A stretch of 55,450 bases of DNA from Desulfamplus sp. (lineage in GTDB: Bacteria > Desulfobacterota > Desulfobacteria > Desulfobacterales > Desulfobacteraceae). The notes under the pieces were generated by a model. That model saw nothing but the letters and a program-made list of their open reading frames with translations, searched no databases and was not told where the DNA came from. Shown here in pieces: positions 18,130-27,448 of this stretch (position 1 is the stretch's first letter; every line of letters begins with the position of its first letter). The stretch lies in assembly GCA_015232555.1 (NCBI GenBank), contig JADFZJ010000027.1:1-55450 (forward strand), given 5' to 3'. The translations under genes and the position numbers were made by a program.

Positions 18130-19341
18130 TTAATGTATGTTATCGTTTTTTTTAAATAGAACTATTCTATTTGAATTAGTCCCTTTTTGATTATTGGAAA
18201 CTCCCCAAATATTTGCAGTTTTGGTAAATATCTGTTCATTTATCATTATGCCTTCACAAGAAAAACCTTGATCAGCTCCTATACTGACAATATGTTCATC
18301 TAATTTAACCTTGCCGTTTCTTACTTCTCCAACCTCAAATGCAACATAGCCATTATACTTAGTTATTCTATAAAGCTGCTTAAAAACTTTACTCATAACT
18401 TCACTCCAATCCTCTATCGTTTTTGACATTGTAATCTCTTTGCCGACTTTATCAGAATCAATATTGTTAAACCAGCATCTAAGCCAGTTATCATCAGCAT
18501 ATTGAACTATATCAAGAAAAGGAGGAGAAGTTACTGTAAGTTGAACAGAATCATCAGGTATCTCGTTAGTATCGATAGCGTCTTTGTTAAGAAAAATGGA
18601 TTGGCTTCCAATCTCTCTCAATATTTTAATCTGTTTTTTATCTAATTTTTTTATTAACGCTCTTGTTTTTTTTATTATAATCTCTTTTGTATTTCTATAC
18701 GCAGGTATTTGATCGCGTTTTGCGTTAATTTTTATCTGATTTTGACGAGATACTGCCTGATTAGGAGGCAGCGTATATACAGAAAAGAATCCTGTAGAAT
18801 GACCTGTCAACCTGTTTGTTGCAACCATTCTTATCCATGAATCAACATCATCTTCTGTGTTACTTTTATCTTTTTCTGCAAGATACTCTTTAATTGATAT
18901 AATTTCTCTTAATGTATCTTTATGGTAAAACATTGATAAATCAATATCTTTGTCATAATTTATAACGTGGTTTATAAGCGGTATATCATTTAACCTTTTA
19001 CAGATTGATTCTAAGTCTGGAACAAATAATCTTGGTCTGCATAAAATCTTACTTAATGGATTGAGATCGTTTGATATTACATTTCTTCCGAGTAACGCAG
19101 ATTCTATTATAGTTGTTCCTCTGCCTGTGAAAGGATCATATACAATATCATTAGGTTTTGTTAATAGTGTAATGAAAAAGTTAGGCAGTTGCGGTTTAAA
19201 ACATGCTCTATAGGATATTTCATGGATAGCGTTTGCCTGTCTCTGCTTTGATGTCCAGAATTCATTAATAAATTTGGGGATTTTGCTATTATTTTCAATT
19301 GTAAGGTATTCTATGGATGTTTTTTGCGTATTCTCAAGCAA
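18130..19341 (-). CDS. Orphan site-specific DNA methyltransferase (N4-cytosine/N6-adenine type)
   Basis: 403 residues. HEISYRACFKPQLP and YDPFTGRGTT (about 70-80, the AdoMet-binding FxGxG equivalent) precede the catalytic TSPPF (about 268-272, an SPP[FY] motif as in amino-methyltransferases). This order (AdoMet motif first, catalytic motif second) indicates circularly arranged beta-type amino MTases. No restriction endonuclease or specificity subunit is adjacent, so it is an orphan or a solitary regulatory or defence-remnant enzyme. The only start in frame near the conserved region is a TTG at 19341, with a weak ribosome binding site; the conserved region begins about residue 20, so the true start may be slightly different. 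Codon use is richer in A/T than in its neighbours, suggestive of transfer. Confidence 0.87.
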   Translation of the reverse strand: MLENTQKTSIEYLTIENNSKIPKFINEFWTSKQRQANAIHEISYRACFKPQLPNFFITLLTKPNDIVYDPFTGRGTTIIESALLGRNVISNDLNPLSKILCRPRLFVPDLESICKRLNDIPLINHVINYDKDIDLSMFYHKDTLREIISIKEYLAEKDKSNTEDDVDSWIRMVATNRLTGHSTGFFSVYTLPPNQAVSRQNQIKINAKRDQIPAYRNTKEIIIKKTRALIKKLDKKQIKILREIGSQSIFLNKDAIDTNEIPDDSVQLTVTSPPFLDIVQYADDNWLRCWFNNIDSDKVGKEITMSKTIEDWSEVMSKVFKQLYRITKYNGYVAFEVGEVRNGKVKLDEHIVSIGADQGFSCEGIMINEQIFTKTANIWGVSNNQKGTNSNRIVLFKKNDNIH

Positions 19342-19571
19342 CCCATCAGTTTTGATAAAACTAAACTCACTTAAATAAGTTTTAATATCAAATTATCCTT
19401 TTGTATTGACATTTCATAATGCCTTCCATTTTAAATTCATTTTTTTAGTGTTTGATGCTCAATATTTGTTATAAGATATATGTTCACCTTATAATCAGCA
19501 ATGACAGCCTATTAATCTATTTCTTACATAAAACAGGCAAAAACTCAACAATTAAAAGGAGATTTAAAACG

Positions 19572-22496
19572 GTGGATAATAAGCAAACCAATAAGCATAA
19601 GACAAAATACCTTAAAGATTATAGCCCTCCATCATATTGGATTGACAAGATTGATCTCCAATTTGATTTAAACGAGCAAGAGACCATTGTAACTTCAACT
19701 ATGAAAATCAGAAGAAATAGAGAGGTTGCAGATGAAAATACTCCTTTAATATTTGACTGCAAAGAGCTTGAACTCCTCTCTGTTATTGCAAACGACATGG
19801 TATTATGTGCGGGTCAATATGAGACTGGAAAAGACGTTGAGACGGGAAAGGATATTTTCAAATTACCCAAAGTCCCCGAAGAGTTCACCCTTGAGATAAA
19901 AAATAGACTCCAACCACATCAAAATACAGCATTAGAAGGGTTATACAAATCTGGTGGAAAAGGGGAATACAAAACAGGCGGCACATTCTGCACACAATGC
20001 GAAGCTGAAGGGTTCAGGCGTATCACATGCTTTCCAGATCGCCCCGATGTTATGACTCATTTTTCCTGCATAATCACTGCTGACAAGGCAAAATATCCTG
20101 TTCTGCTTTCAAATGGTAATATCGTAGAAAGAGGAGATATACCACAAAAGGGTAATCTGCCTAATGATTTTCAATCTAAATATAGTACTAATTCTGACAA
20201 TCAGAATGACCAATATAGTGCAAATAGACGACACTATGCAATATGGGACGATCCATTTAAAAAGCCTTGTTATCTTTTTGCCCTTGTTGCAGGAGACCTT
20301 GCCCTTATTGAAGATCATTTTACAACATGCTCGGGCAGAAAAATTACCCTCCATATTTATGTGGAGCATGAGAACAAGAACCAATGTGCTCATGCGATGC
20401 AATCACTTAAAAAAGCGATGAAGTGGGATGAGGAGCGTTTTGGCAGGGAGTATGACCTTGACCTCTACCAAATTGTTGCTGTCAACGACTTTAATATGGG
20501 TGCAATGGAGAACAAGGGACTTAATGTTTTTAACTCTAAATTTGTCCTTGCAGATATCAAAACAGCCACAGACACTGATTTTATGAACATTGAAAGGGTT
20601 ATTGCCCATGAATATTTCCACAACTGGACAGGCAACCGAATCACTCTTAAAAACTGGTTTCAATTGAGCCTCAAAGAGGGTTTGACCGTATTTAGGGATC
20701 AAGAGTTTTCATCTGACGTAAATTCCAGAGCTGTGCAGAGAATTTCAGATGTAAGAAAGCTCAGAACCTTGCAGTTTGCCGAAGATTCAGGTCCAATGGC
20801 ACACCCTGTAAGACCAGAATCTTACATTGAGATGAACAACTTCTACACCATGACAGTTTATGAAAAAGGTTCAGAAGTTATAAGAATGCTCTTTGAGATT
20901 TTAGGAAAAGAGCTGTTCAGAAAAGGTATGGATATCTACTTTGAGCGGTTTGATGGTCAGGCAGTAACTACTGAAGATTTTGTTCAGGCAATGGAAGATG
21001 CTGTTAATATGAGAAATGCCTTAAAGATAGAGAACTCAAAAGGAAAATATGGTTTAGATAAAGAGAACCCAATAGATTTCTCACAGTTCAAATTATGGTA
21101 TTCTCAATCTGGAACTCCTCAGATAACAGTAAAAAGAGAGTATGAAAAGAGTAAAGCAGCAGCCACTCTAAAAAAAGAAGACTCTGAAACCTCTTGTAAT
21201 CTCTTACTCCATATAAGCCAGCATACAAAACCAGACAAAAATCAGTCAGTAAAACTTCCAATGCTCATTCCAGTAAAATTTGGACTTATAGCTCCTGATG
21301 GTAAAGAGATAGAAAACAGCTCTCAAATACTTACCCTTAAAGAGCTAAATCAAACATTTAAATTTCAAAATGTCCCTAAAGGTTCACTTCCATCTCTGTT
21401 CCGTGGATTCTCAGCACCAGTAGTTATCAACACAGATTTAACACATCAAGAGCTTGCGTTTCTAATGGCAAATGATACTGACGAATTTAACAGGTGGGAT
21501 GCTGCCCAGCAGTTATATTTCATGGAGCTTGATTGCATAATCATTATGTTGCAGAAAGGGGCTGAACCCTCTGTATCCGATCATCTTGTTACTGCATTTA
21601 AAAAGGCTCTATCTGATTCCATAGCCTATTCAGTATTAGTTGACCGTGCATTAACCGCAAAGGCTATCACTTTGCCTGATGAAACTGAAATCGGACAAAA
21701 ATATGATCCCGTTGATGTTGATGCTATCCATTCAGCACGTTCTTTTTTAGAACAATATCTTGCAAAGGCTTGTGAAGGCGAGTTCAAAGAGATTATAAAA
21801 ATTTGTTCAAAAGCGGATCCAAATGATCTATCTCATGCTGCAATGGCTGACAGAAGCCTTAAAAATTGTGCATTGAACTATATTGCAACACTTGACACTG
21901 ATGAATCACAGAAGATGGTAGTTGAGCACTATAACAATGCTCGGAATATGACTGACGAGATTGCAGCACTATCCATTCTATGCAGCAGTTCTGGTAAATA
22001 TGATTTGAAGGCTCTTAAATCTGATAAAGCAAATTTTAAAAGATTTGAGAAAAAAGATGCAGATATGGAAGATGCACTTTTACGATTCCGTGAAAAATGG
22101 AAGGTATCTCCGCTTGTAATGGATAAATGGTTCTCTGTTCAGGCTGGCTCAACACGACCAGATACTCTAAATAGAATTAAAGAGCTTGTTAGGTATCCTG
22201 AGTTTTCATGGAAAAATCCAAACAGGGTAAGGTCTGTTCTATCTGTTCTTGGTAGTTCAAATCCTGTAATCTTTCATAAGATAGATGGTGAAGGGTATAA
22301 GTTTTTTGCAGAGCGGGTAATTGAGTTGGACAGGATAAATTCCCAGATTGCAGCAAGAATGGTATCAGCGTTTAACAGATGGCGAAAGTATGATCTTCTA
22401 CGTCAAAAAATGATGAAAGAGAGATTAGAACAGATAGTGTCAATGCCCAATCTCTCCCGTGATGTCTATGAAATCGTATCAAGGGCATTAGAGTAG
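19572..22496 (+). CDS. pepN: Aminopeptidase N (M1 family)
   Basis: Zinc metallopeptidase that removes N-terminal residues from peptides, cytosolic. The GTG start at 19572 is chosen because AAGGAG lies 9-10 nt upstream and YLKDYSPPSYWIDKIDLQFDL is the usual PepN N-terminus; this gives 974 residues. It has GAMEN (exopeptidase motif) and HEYFH-x18-E (zinc site, HEYFHNWTGNR ... LKEG). The C-terminal DUF3458/ARM-like region is present. It exceeds the ~870 residues of the enterobacterial enzyme through hydrophilic inserts, for example STNSDNQNDQYSANRR. The gene is divergent from the methyltransferase and convergent with the aldehyde oxidoreductase gene. Confidence 0.95.
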   Translation: MDNKQTNKHKTKYLKDYSPPSYWIDKIDLQFDLNEQETIVTSTMKIRRNREVADENTPLIFDCKELELLSVIANDMVLCAGQYETGKDVETGKDIFKLPKVPEEFTLEIKNRLQPHQNTALEGLYKSGGKGEYKTGGTFCTQCEAEGFRRITCFPDRPDVMTHFSCIITADKAKYPVLLSNGNIVERGDIPQKGNLPNDFQSKYSTNSDNQNDQYSANRRHYAIWDDPFKKPCYLFALVAGDLALIEDHFTTCSGRKITLHIYVEHENKNQCAHAMQSLKKAMKWDEERFGREYDLDLYQIVAVNDFNMGAMENKGLNVFNSKFVLADIKTATDTDFMNIERVIAHEYFHNWTGNRITLKNWFQLSLKEGLTVFRDQEFSSDVNSRAVQRISDVRKLRTLQFAEDSGPMAHPVRPESYIEMNNFYTMTVYEKGSEVIRMLFEILGKELFRKGMDIYFERFDGQAVTTEDFVQAMEDAVNMRNALKIENSKGKYGLDKENPIDFSQFKLWYSQSGTPQITVKREYEKSKAAATLKKEDSETSCNLLLHISQHTKPDKNQSVKLPMLIPVKFGLIAPDGKEIENSSQILTLKELNQTFKFQNVPKGSLPSLFRGFSAPVVINTDLTHQELAFLMANDTDEFNRWDAAQQLYFMELDCIIIMLQKGAEPSVSDHLVTAFKKALSDSIAYSVLVDRALTAKAITLPDETEIGQKYDPVDVDAIHSARSFLEQYLAKACEGEFKEIIKICSKADPNDLSHAAMADRSLKNCALNYIATLDTDESQKMVVEHYNNARNMTDEIAALSILCSSSGKYDLKALKSDKANFKRFEKKDADMEDALLRFREKWKVSPLVMDKWFSVQAGSTRPDTLNRIKELVRYPEFSWKNPNRVRSVLSVLGSSNPVIFHKIDGEGYKFFAERVIELDRINSQIAARMVSAFNRWRKYDLLRQKMMKERLEQIVSMPNLSRDVYEIVSRALE

Positions 22497-22523
22497 TAGA
22501 TAATGGGCTGTAGATGTTATAAA

Positions 22524-22557
22524 AACTGTAGAGACGCACGTCAGCGTCTCTACAGTT
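22524..22557. repeat. Dispersed palindrome GTAGAGACGC, copy 1
   Basis: AACTGTAGAGACGC (22524-22537), six-nt loop, GCGTCTCTACAGTT (22544-22557): a perfect 14-bp stem between the convergent pepN and oxidoreductase genes. The same core recurs at 34917-34952 and 55265-55292. No T-run follows, so it is REP-like rather than a classic terminator. Confidence 0.9.
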
Positions 22558-22661
22558 CCCATTATTTTATCTCTAAATGTGTATCTGTTTTATATGAAAT
22601 TTTCTCAACTGACTCTCATTTTTCGTTGTGTAAGTCATTGAATGGGCGTTATATCAAAGAG

Positions 22662-24389
22662 TTAGAAATTCAGAGTCTCTTGAAGCTCATCTATTGAGAA
22701 ATCCCACTCTGTATTGTGCGGTGGAAACTTGCTGTTAAACATTTCTGGCAACTGATCATCAAGTTTTGTAAAGCCTGCCCGTTTGTTGAACTCCTTCTCA
22801 TCATTGAGAATTGATTTTCCAAGAGAGACAACATCGTCAGGTGTAAGTTTAAGACCATACTGGGCATTAAGAAGATCAACAATTGTCTGAACCCCATCTG
22901 CATTGTCAAGAACAGCAAAGGCAACAAATAGACAAAGCCCTGCTGTGTCAATAGCTGCTGTGGCAATCTGAAGATTTTTGGAAAGCTCAATATTACCCTC
23001 TTTTTTCAGAGGATTGATATCACCGCCAACCTTGAGTATATTAGCTGTTACACCATATCCGGCTGTGTGATCCGCCCCCATTGGAGTTGTAGCGTAAGTT
23101 ACACCAACACCTTTTACAGCACGAGGATCATAAGCTGGAAGTCCCTGACGCTTAACAACAGGCACACGATCAACACCAAGTGCATCACCCATAAAAGCAG
23201 CACCATTGCCAAGAATTTTGCCGTTTCCAGTTCCTTTTGCAACCTCTTTTAAAAGTGCAATAGCAGCTTTTCCATCGCCCCAAGGTAGAAGCCCACCCTC
23301 CATAGCTACGCCAATGGCTACACCAGTCTCAATTGTGTCAACACCAATATCGTCAGAGAGCCTGTCAAGCATTGCAATATCATCAATATCCTTGATTGTG
23401 GTGTGTGCACCAAAAGCCCATAAAGTCTCATACTCAAAGCCTGATGTGAGCTGTTTTCCGTCCTTGTCGTTATAAACCTGAGAACACTTGATGACACAGC
23501 CAGGATGACACCCTTCAGATACAATCCCGCCTCTTGCTTTGATGTTTTCAACCATCTTTTCGCCGCTGATATCCTGTGCATGGTCAAAACGTCCGCTTCT
23601 GAAATTCTTTGTGGGAAGTGCTCCAGCCTCATTGATAACATTTACAAGAACAGCCGTACCAAATCCTGGAAGTCCTTGACCTGTTACAGGGTGGTTGTTG
23701 AGCATCTCAACCCAGCGTTTGTTTGCAGCTTTAAAGGCTTCAGAATCAACAATTGGAAGACGCTCGCAACCTTTATCGTCAACCACAATTGCTTTAACTT
23801 TCTTTGAACCCATTACTGCACCAAGACCTCCCCGACCAATAGCTCGTCCCGGCGTTCCTTTCATGTCAGCCTGCTGAATGCTTGCAGCTTTAAGCCTCTG
23901 CTCTCCTGCGGGTCCTATACTCATTACACCAGTATTTTTGCCATATTTTGCCCAAAGTTTTTCAATGGTCTCATAGTTGCCCATGCCTACATAATCATCT
24001 GCCGGTAAAATCTGAACACCATCTTTTGTGATTACAACCATACTGTAATCGTCATCATCTGGTTTTCCTTCAAGAACCACTGCCTTGATTCCAAGCCTTG
24101 CAAGTTTTTGGGAGACAAAACCGCCTGAATTGCTCTCCTTGATACCGCCTGTTAGTGGAGATTTTGCACCAACAGAGAGCCTGCCTGAATTAGCTGCTGG
24201 TGAGCCTGACAAAAGACCCGGAGCTATTACAAGTTTGTTTGCAGCTCCTAATGGATGGCAGGTTCCGGGAACCTCATTTAATACCATTCTTGAAGTTAAT
24301 GCCCTTCCGCCAAGCCCTGCAAGCTCTGCTGGAACATCTTCAAATGTGTAGCTTCTTGCTGCCGTGTTAATTCTGAGAATCTTTGACAT
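22662..24389 (-). CDS. aor: Aldehyde:ferredoxin oxidoreductase (tungsten AOR family)
   Basis: Oxidises aldehydes to acids with ferredoxin, using a tungstopterin cofactor and a [4Fe-4S] cluster. 575 residues from the ATG at 24389, preceded by GGAGGAA. The N-terminus MSKILRINTAARSY begins the AOR N domain, followed by LGGRALTSRM, GRLSVGAKSPLTGGIKESNSGG and PAGEQRLKAASIQQ. The cluster cysteines are in EGCHPGCVIKC (about 290-301) and DTAGLC near 495. It is slightly shorter than archaeal AORs (605). In syntrophic and sulfate-reducing bacteria such enzymes handle aldehydes or reduced carboxylates; the substrate cannot be read from sequence. It lies 90 nt downstream of rtcB, with no terminator seen between. 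Confidence 0.93.
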   Translation of the reverse strand: MSKILRINTAARSYTFEDVPAELAGLGGRALTSRMVLNEVPGTCHPLGAANKLVIAPGLLSGSPAANSGRLSVGAKSPLTGGIKESNSGGFVSQKLARLGIKAVVLEGKPDDDDYSMVVITKDGVQILPADDYVGMGNYETIEKLWAKYGKNTGVMSIGPAGEQRLKAASIQQADMKGTPGRAIGRGGLGAVMGSKKVKAIVVDDKGCERLPIVDSEAFKAANKRWVEMLNNHPVTGQGLPGFGTAVLVNVINEAGALPTKNFRSGRFDHAQDISGEKMVENIKARGGIVSEGCHPGCVIKCSQVYNDKDGKQLTSGFEYETLWAFGAHTTIKDIDDIAMLDRLSDDIGVDTIETGVAIGVAMEGGLLPWGDGKAAIALLKEVAKGTGNGKILGNGAAFMGDALGVDRVPVVKRQGLPAYDPRAVKGVGVTYATTPMGADHTAGYGVTANILKVGGDINPLKKEGNIELSKNLQIATAAIDTAGLCLFVAFAVLDNADGVQTIVDLLNAQYGLKLTPDDVVSLGKSILNDEKEFNKRAGFTKLDDQLPEMFNSKFPPHNTEWDFSIDELQETLNF

Positions 24390-24479
24390 ATTCTGTTTCC
24401 TCCATGATTTTATTGACACCGTTATTAATCTATTACTTTTTGCAAAAAAACAGCTAAAAAAACAACTATATACCTTATC

Positions 24480-25748
24480 TCAAAACTTTCTCTTTTTTGA
24501 TTTGAAATGTGTTATTTCTGGTGGAGACATTTTTACCAATTTGGGATCAAACCGAGCAATAATAGAGACTAAATCTCTCTGCTGAAACATAACCTCTTCA
24601 ATATTTTTGTATGCCATTGGAACTTCGTCAAGTCCTGCTGATAGAAGAGATATTCCACGCTGTCTGAGCAGTGAATCTAAATCACTCCACTTATACTGCC
24701 TCATAGCAGCGTTACGGCTCATACGTCTGCCTGCTCCATGTGCTGCTGATTCAAGTGATGCAGGATTGCCAAGCCCTTGAACTACAAATGCAGGAGATGC
24801 CATTGAACCAGGAATAATCCCTACAACCCCTTTTCCTGCAGGAGTTGCACCCTTGCGATGGACAATCACCTCTCTTGTCTGTGATTCTCTTGCTCCTGGA
24901 AGATTAATATTTAAAGATGTCCGCCACGCAAAGTTATGGTGGTTATTCAAGGTAATAATTGACTGTCCGCCCAAAGATTGAATAACGCTCTTGTGAATAA
25001 TCTCGTGGTTTGCCTCGGAATACTTTCCCATAAGCTCCATTGCCATCCAGTATTCCTGCCCCTCGGAGCTATTCATATCAAGCCATGCAAGGTCTTGTAA
25101 ATCTGTCGGAAGTTCAGGGTGAATCCGTTTTGCTAATTTGCTGTAATGGGAAGCTATCTCTGAACCCGCACCTCTGCTGCCACTGTGGGTTAAAAGTGCT
25201 AAATATTCCCCTGATTTAAGATGAATCGTGTTTTTAAGAGACGGCTCTTCTTTATCAAGTGTTAATTTTCCAAACTCTGCAAAGTGGTTACCGCTTCCGC
25301 TTGTCCCAAGCTGTCTCCACGCTTTGTCCTTCAACGATTTAACAAAGCTGCAAAAGCTCCAGTCAGTATCCATAACCTTGTGCATCTTTGGTGTTGAATA
25401 CTCCTCTCCAACACCAAATTTTGTCTCTCGCTCAAGGGCTATCTTGAATCTGCCTCTATTTTGCTCAAATTCAGAATATGGTATATCAAGAACTGTCATG
25501 CAGACACGGCAGGCAATATCAACCCCCACAGCATAAGGAATCACGGCATTATTGACAGCAAGCACTCCGCCAATCGGAAGTCCATAACCTTTATGGGCAT
25601 CTGACATAAGAGCACCCATCACAGAAACAGGAAGGCTACACGCCTGATCCATCTGAATAAGAGCCTCTGGATCCAAATTCTCTCCCCATATCTTGTATGG
25701 AGCTGTTTTGCTATTTTTCTGGTTTGGGTTACGGGCAATATCTACCAT
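24480..25748 (-). CDS. rtcB: RtcB-type RNA ligase (3'-phosphate/5'-OH)
   Basis: 422 residues. Metal-binding and guanylylation residues are visible: MSDAHKGYGLPIGG, GVDIACRVC (Cys ligand), GTSGSGNHFAEF (His), THSGSRG (His), LNNHHNFAW (His), HRKGATPA, PGSM, and HGAGRRMSR, whose His accepts GMP. The enzyme joins 2',3'-cyclic phosphate or 3'-phosphate RNA ends to 5'-OH ends with GTP and Mn2+, for tRNA or rRNA repair. No archease or rtcA/rtcR regulator is adjacent, unlike the classic rtc operon. The protein is complete with no intein. It may share a transcript with the downstream oxidoreductase gene. Confidence 0.96.
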   Translation of the reverse strand: MVDIARNPNQKNSKTAPYKIWGENLDPEALIQMDQACSLPVSVMGALMSDAHKGYGLPIGGVLAVNNAVIPYAVGVDIACRVCMTVLDIPYSEFEQNRGRFKIALERETKFGVGEEYSTPKMHKVMDTDWSFCSFVKSLKDKAWRQLGTSGSGNHFAEFGKLTLDKEEPSLKNTIHLKSGEYLALLTHSGSRGAGSEIASHYSKLAKRIHPELPTDLQDLAWLDMNSSEGQEYWMAMELMGKYSEANHEIIHKSVIQSLGGQSIITLNNHHNFAWRTSLNINLPGARESQTREVIVHRKGATPAGKGVVGIIPGSMASPAFVVQGLGNPASLESAAHGAGRRMSRNAAMRQYKWSDLDSLLRQRGISLLSAGLDEVPMAYKNIEEVMFQQRDLVSIIARFDPKLVKMSPPEITHFKSKKRKF

Positions 25749-26004
25749 AGATATCTCTCCATTGTGTTCTTAAACAGAATAAACTCTACACTGTTTTACT
25801 AAAGCATGGTAACTTGTTAAAAATACATGATATTAAAAAGCCACTGCTTGTGATTAACAGAGCATAATTGAGGGAAATAATCAAGTAAAAGAACTTTTTG
25901 AGTTTTTTGATAACTAAAAGAAGATGTCTACAATAAACTTTAGATCGTATCGTGCACAGTTCAGCCATGGCAATTCGCTGTTAAGTAAGGAAATTATAAA
26001 TTTC

Positions 26005-26034
26005 TTGACACACTGATAAAGCTAATTTATGAAA
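26005..26034 (+). promoter_or_regulatory. Possible livK promoter
   Basis: A perfect TTGACA (26005-26010) is followed after 18 nt by TATGAA (26029-26034). It would give a ~130-nt leader ahead of livK that contains the inverted repeat at 26077-26107. Confidence 0.35.
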
Positions 26035-26076
26035 CAACCAAGATTTTTACAGTTGATATGTTTTAAATTGTATAAA

Positions 26077-26107
26077 TTGCATTATTAAATCTCTATTAAT
26101 AATGCAA
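26077..26107 (+). promoter_or_regulatory. 12-bp perfect inverted repeat in the livK leader
   Basis: TTGCATTATTAA (26077-26088) and TTAATAATGCAA (26096-26107) flank a 7-nt spacer. There is no T-run after it. It may be an operator for a dimeric regulator or a leader hairpin controlling the import operon. Confidence 0.5.
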
Positions 26108-26173
26108 GATTACTATTTATAATCATATCTTTTTACTATTTAAAGTTCACTATTTTAGAAGGAGAAACTTTTA

Positions 26174-27343
26174 ATGAAACAGAGAAAAATAAACGCAGCT
26201 CTTTTAGTAATGGCATTTTGCGGAATGGTCATGGCTGCATCAGTTATTGAAACACCTTCAGTTCTGGCAGCATCAGCTTACAAGATAGGCGGAATTTTTG
26301 ACTCAACAGGTCCAGCATCATTTCTGGGTGATCCTGAAAAGAAAACAATGGAGATGATGGTTGAGCAGATCAACGCTGCTGGCGGTATTGACGGACAGAA
26401 GGTTGAAGCTGTAATCTACGATTCTGAAGGCGATCCTGCAAAGGCAGTCAGTGCTGTCAACAAACTCCTTCATAAAGACAATGTTATTGCAATTATTGGA
26501 CCAAGCACTACACCAACTACCCTTGCTATTGTCAATTTTATTGAAAAAGCACGAGTTCCGCTTATCAGTTGTGCTGCTGGCGTTGAGATCACCTCACCTA
26601 TAAAACCATGGGTATTTAAGACTGCCCAGAGCGATCTTCTTGCTGTTGCAGCAATTTACAAAACCATGCAGGCAAAAGGTATTAAAAAAATCGGTATCAT
26701 CACAGTGGCAAATGCCTTTGGAGAGAGTGGAAAAAATCAGCTTGTTGGTCAGGCTAAAGATTTTGGAATTGAGGTTGTTATTAAGGAGAGTTTTGGACCA
26801 AATGACACAGATACCACTGCTCAGTTGACAAAAATTAAATCAGCTTTACCAGACGCTATTGTGTGCTGGGGAACAAATCCTGGACCCGCTGTTGTTGCCA
26901 AAAATGTCAAGCAGCTAAAGATAGATGTCCCTCTTTATCAGAGTCATGGAGTTGCCTCTCCAAAATTTATTGAACTCGCTGGAGACGCATCAGAAGGTAT
27001 TATTCTGCCAACTGGTAAAATTCTTGTTACCAAACTTCTTGCAGAAACTGACCCTCAAAAAAAGATACTTGAGAAGTATGAGGCAGATTACAAAACAAAA
27101 TTTAACTCCAATGTATCTGGTTTTGGCGGATACGCTTATGATGCTATGCTTATGCTTGACAATGCAGTCAAAGGAAGCGGCGGAGATAAAGAGAAAATAA
27201 GAGCGGCTTTAGAATCGACTAAAAAATATGTTGGAGTTACAGGAGAGTTCAACTTTTCCGCCACAGACCATAATGGTTTATCTCCAGATGCTTTTGTTAT
27301 GGTTGAGATCAAGGGCGGAACATGGAAGCTGTTAGACAAATAG
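26174..27343 (+). CDS. livK: Branched-chain amino acid-type ABC transporter, periplasmic binding protein
   Basis: 389 residues. A signal peptide with hydrophobic core LLVMAFCGMVMAASVI is cleaved near LAASA. It is followed by the type I periplasmic binding fold: IGGIFDSTGPASFLGDPEKK, then AAGGIDGQKVEAVIYDSEGDPAKAV and IIGPSTTPTTLAI, the usual ligand-pocket strands. The ligand may be a branched-chain amino acid, another amino acid or an aromatic acid; family members vary. AGAAGGAGA gives a strong ribosome binding site 8 nt before the ATG. A terminator-like hairpin downstream probably raises livK expression over livH and livM. Confidence 0.92.
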   Translation: MKQRKINAALLVMAFCGMVMAASVIETPSVLAASAYKIGGIFDSTGPASFLGDPEKKTMEMMVEQINAAGGIDGQKVEAVIYDSEGDPAKAVSAVNKLLHKDNVIAIIGPSTTPTTLAIVNFIEKARVPLISCAAGVEITSPIKPWVFKTAQSDLLAVAAIYKTMQAKGIKKIGIITVANAFGESGKNQLVGQAKDFGIEVVIKESFGPNDTDTTAQLTKIKSALPDAIVCWGTNPGPAVVAKNVKQLKIDVPLYQSHGVASPKFIELAGDASEGIILPTGKILVTKLLAETDPQKKILEKYEADYKTKFNSNVSGFGGYAYDAMLMLDNAVKGSGGDKEKIRAALESTKKYVGVTGEFNFSATDHNGLSPDAFVMVEIKGGTWKLLDK

Positions 27344-27371
27344 CGATTGCAACTTATTTAAATCATATTCC

Positions 27372-27416
27372 AAAGATTTGACAACTTTTTACAAGCTGTC
27401 AAATCTTTTTTTTCAA
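27372..27416 (+). terminator. Intra-operon hairpin terminator between livK and livH
   Basis: AAAGATTTGACA (27372-27383) and TGTCAAATCTTT (27397-27408) form a 12-bp stem with a 13-nt loop, followed by a run of T. It lies 29 nt after livK and 33 nt before livH, as in many ABC import operons where partial read-through sets binding-protein excess. Confidence 0.88.
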
Positions 27417-27448
27417 ATGCTTATTAAGTTCAAAGTAAGGTTTTAATC

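Larger units (their letters stand above)
25749..26173. other. Intergenic region between divergent rtcB and livK
   Basis: About 425 nt, A/T-rich, with no reading frame that looks coding. It must hold the rtcB promoter on the minus strand and the livK promoter and leader on the plus strand. Listed separately are a TTGACA-type promoter and a 12-bp inverted repeat. Confidence 0.65.

Noticed and set aside
19452-19571. Longer PepN start at 19452
   Set aside because: The added 40 residues are not PepN-like and the GTG at 19572 has AAGGAG at good spacing.
22503-22697. Small plus-strand reading frame after pepN
   Set aside because: It reads through the palindromic repeat and has no ribosome binding site or family pattern.
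24085-24351. 88-codon plus-strand frame
   Set aside because: It is the antisense shadow of the aldehyde:ferredoxin oxidoreductase N-domain.
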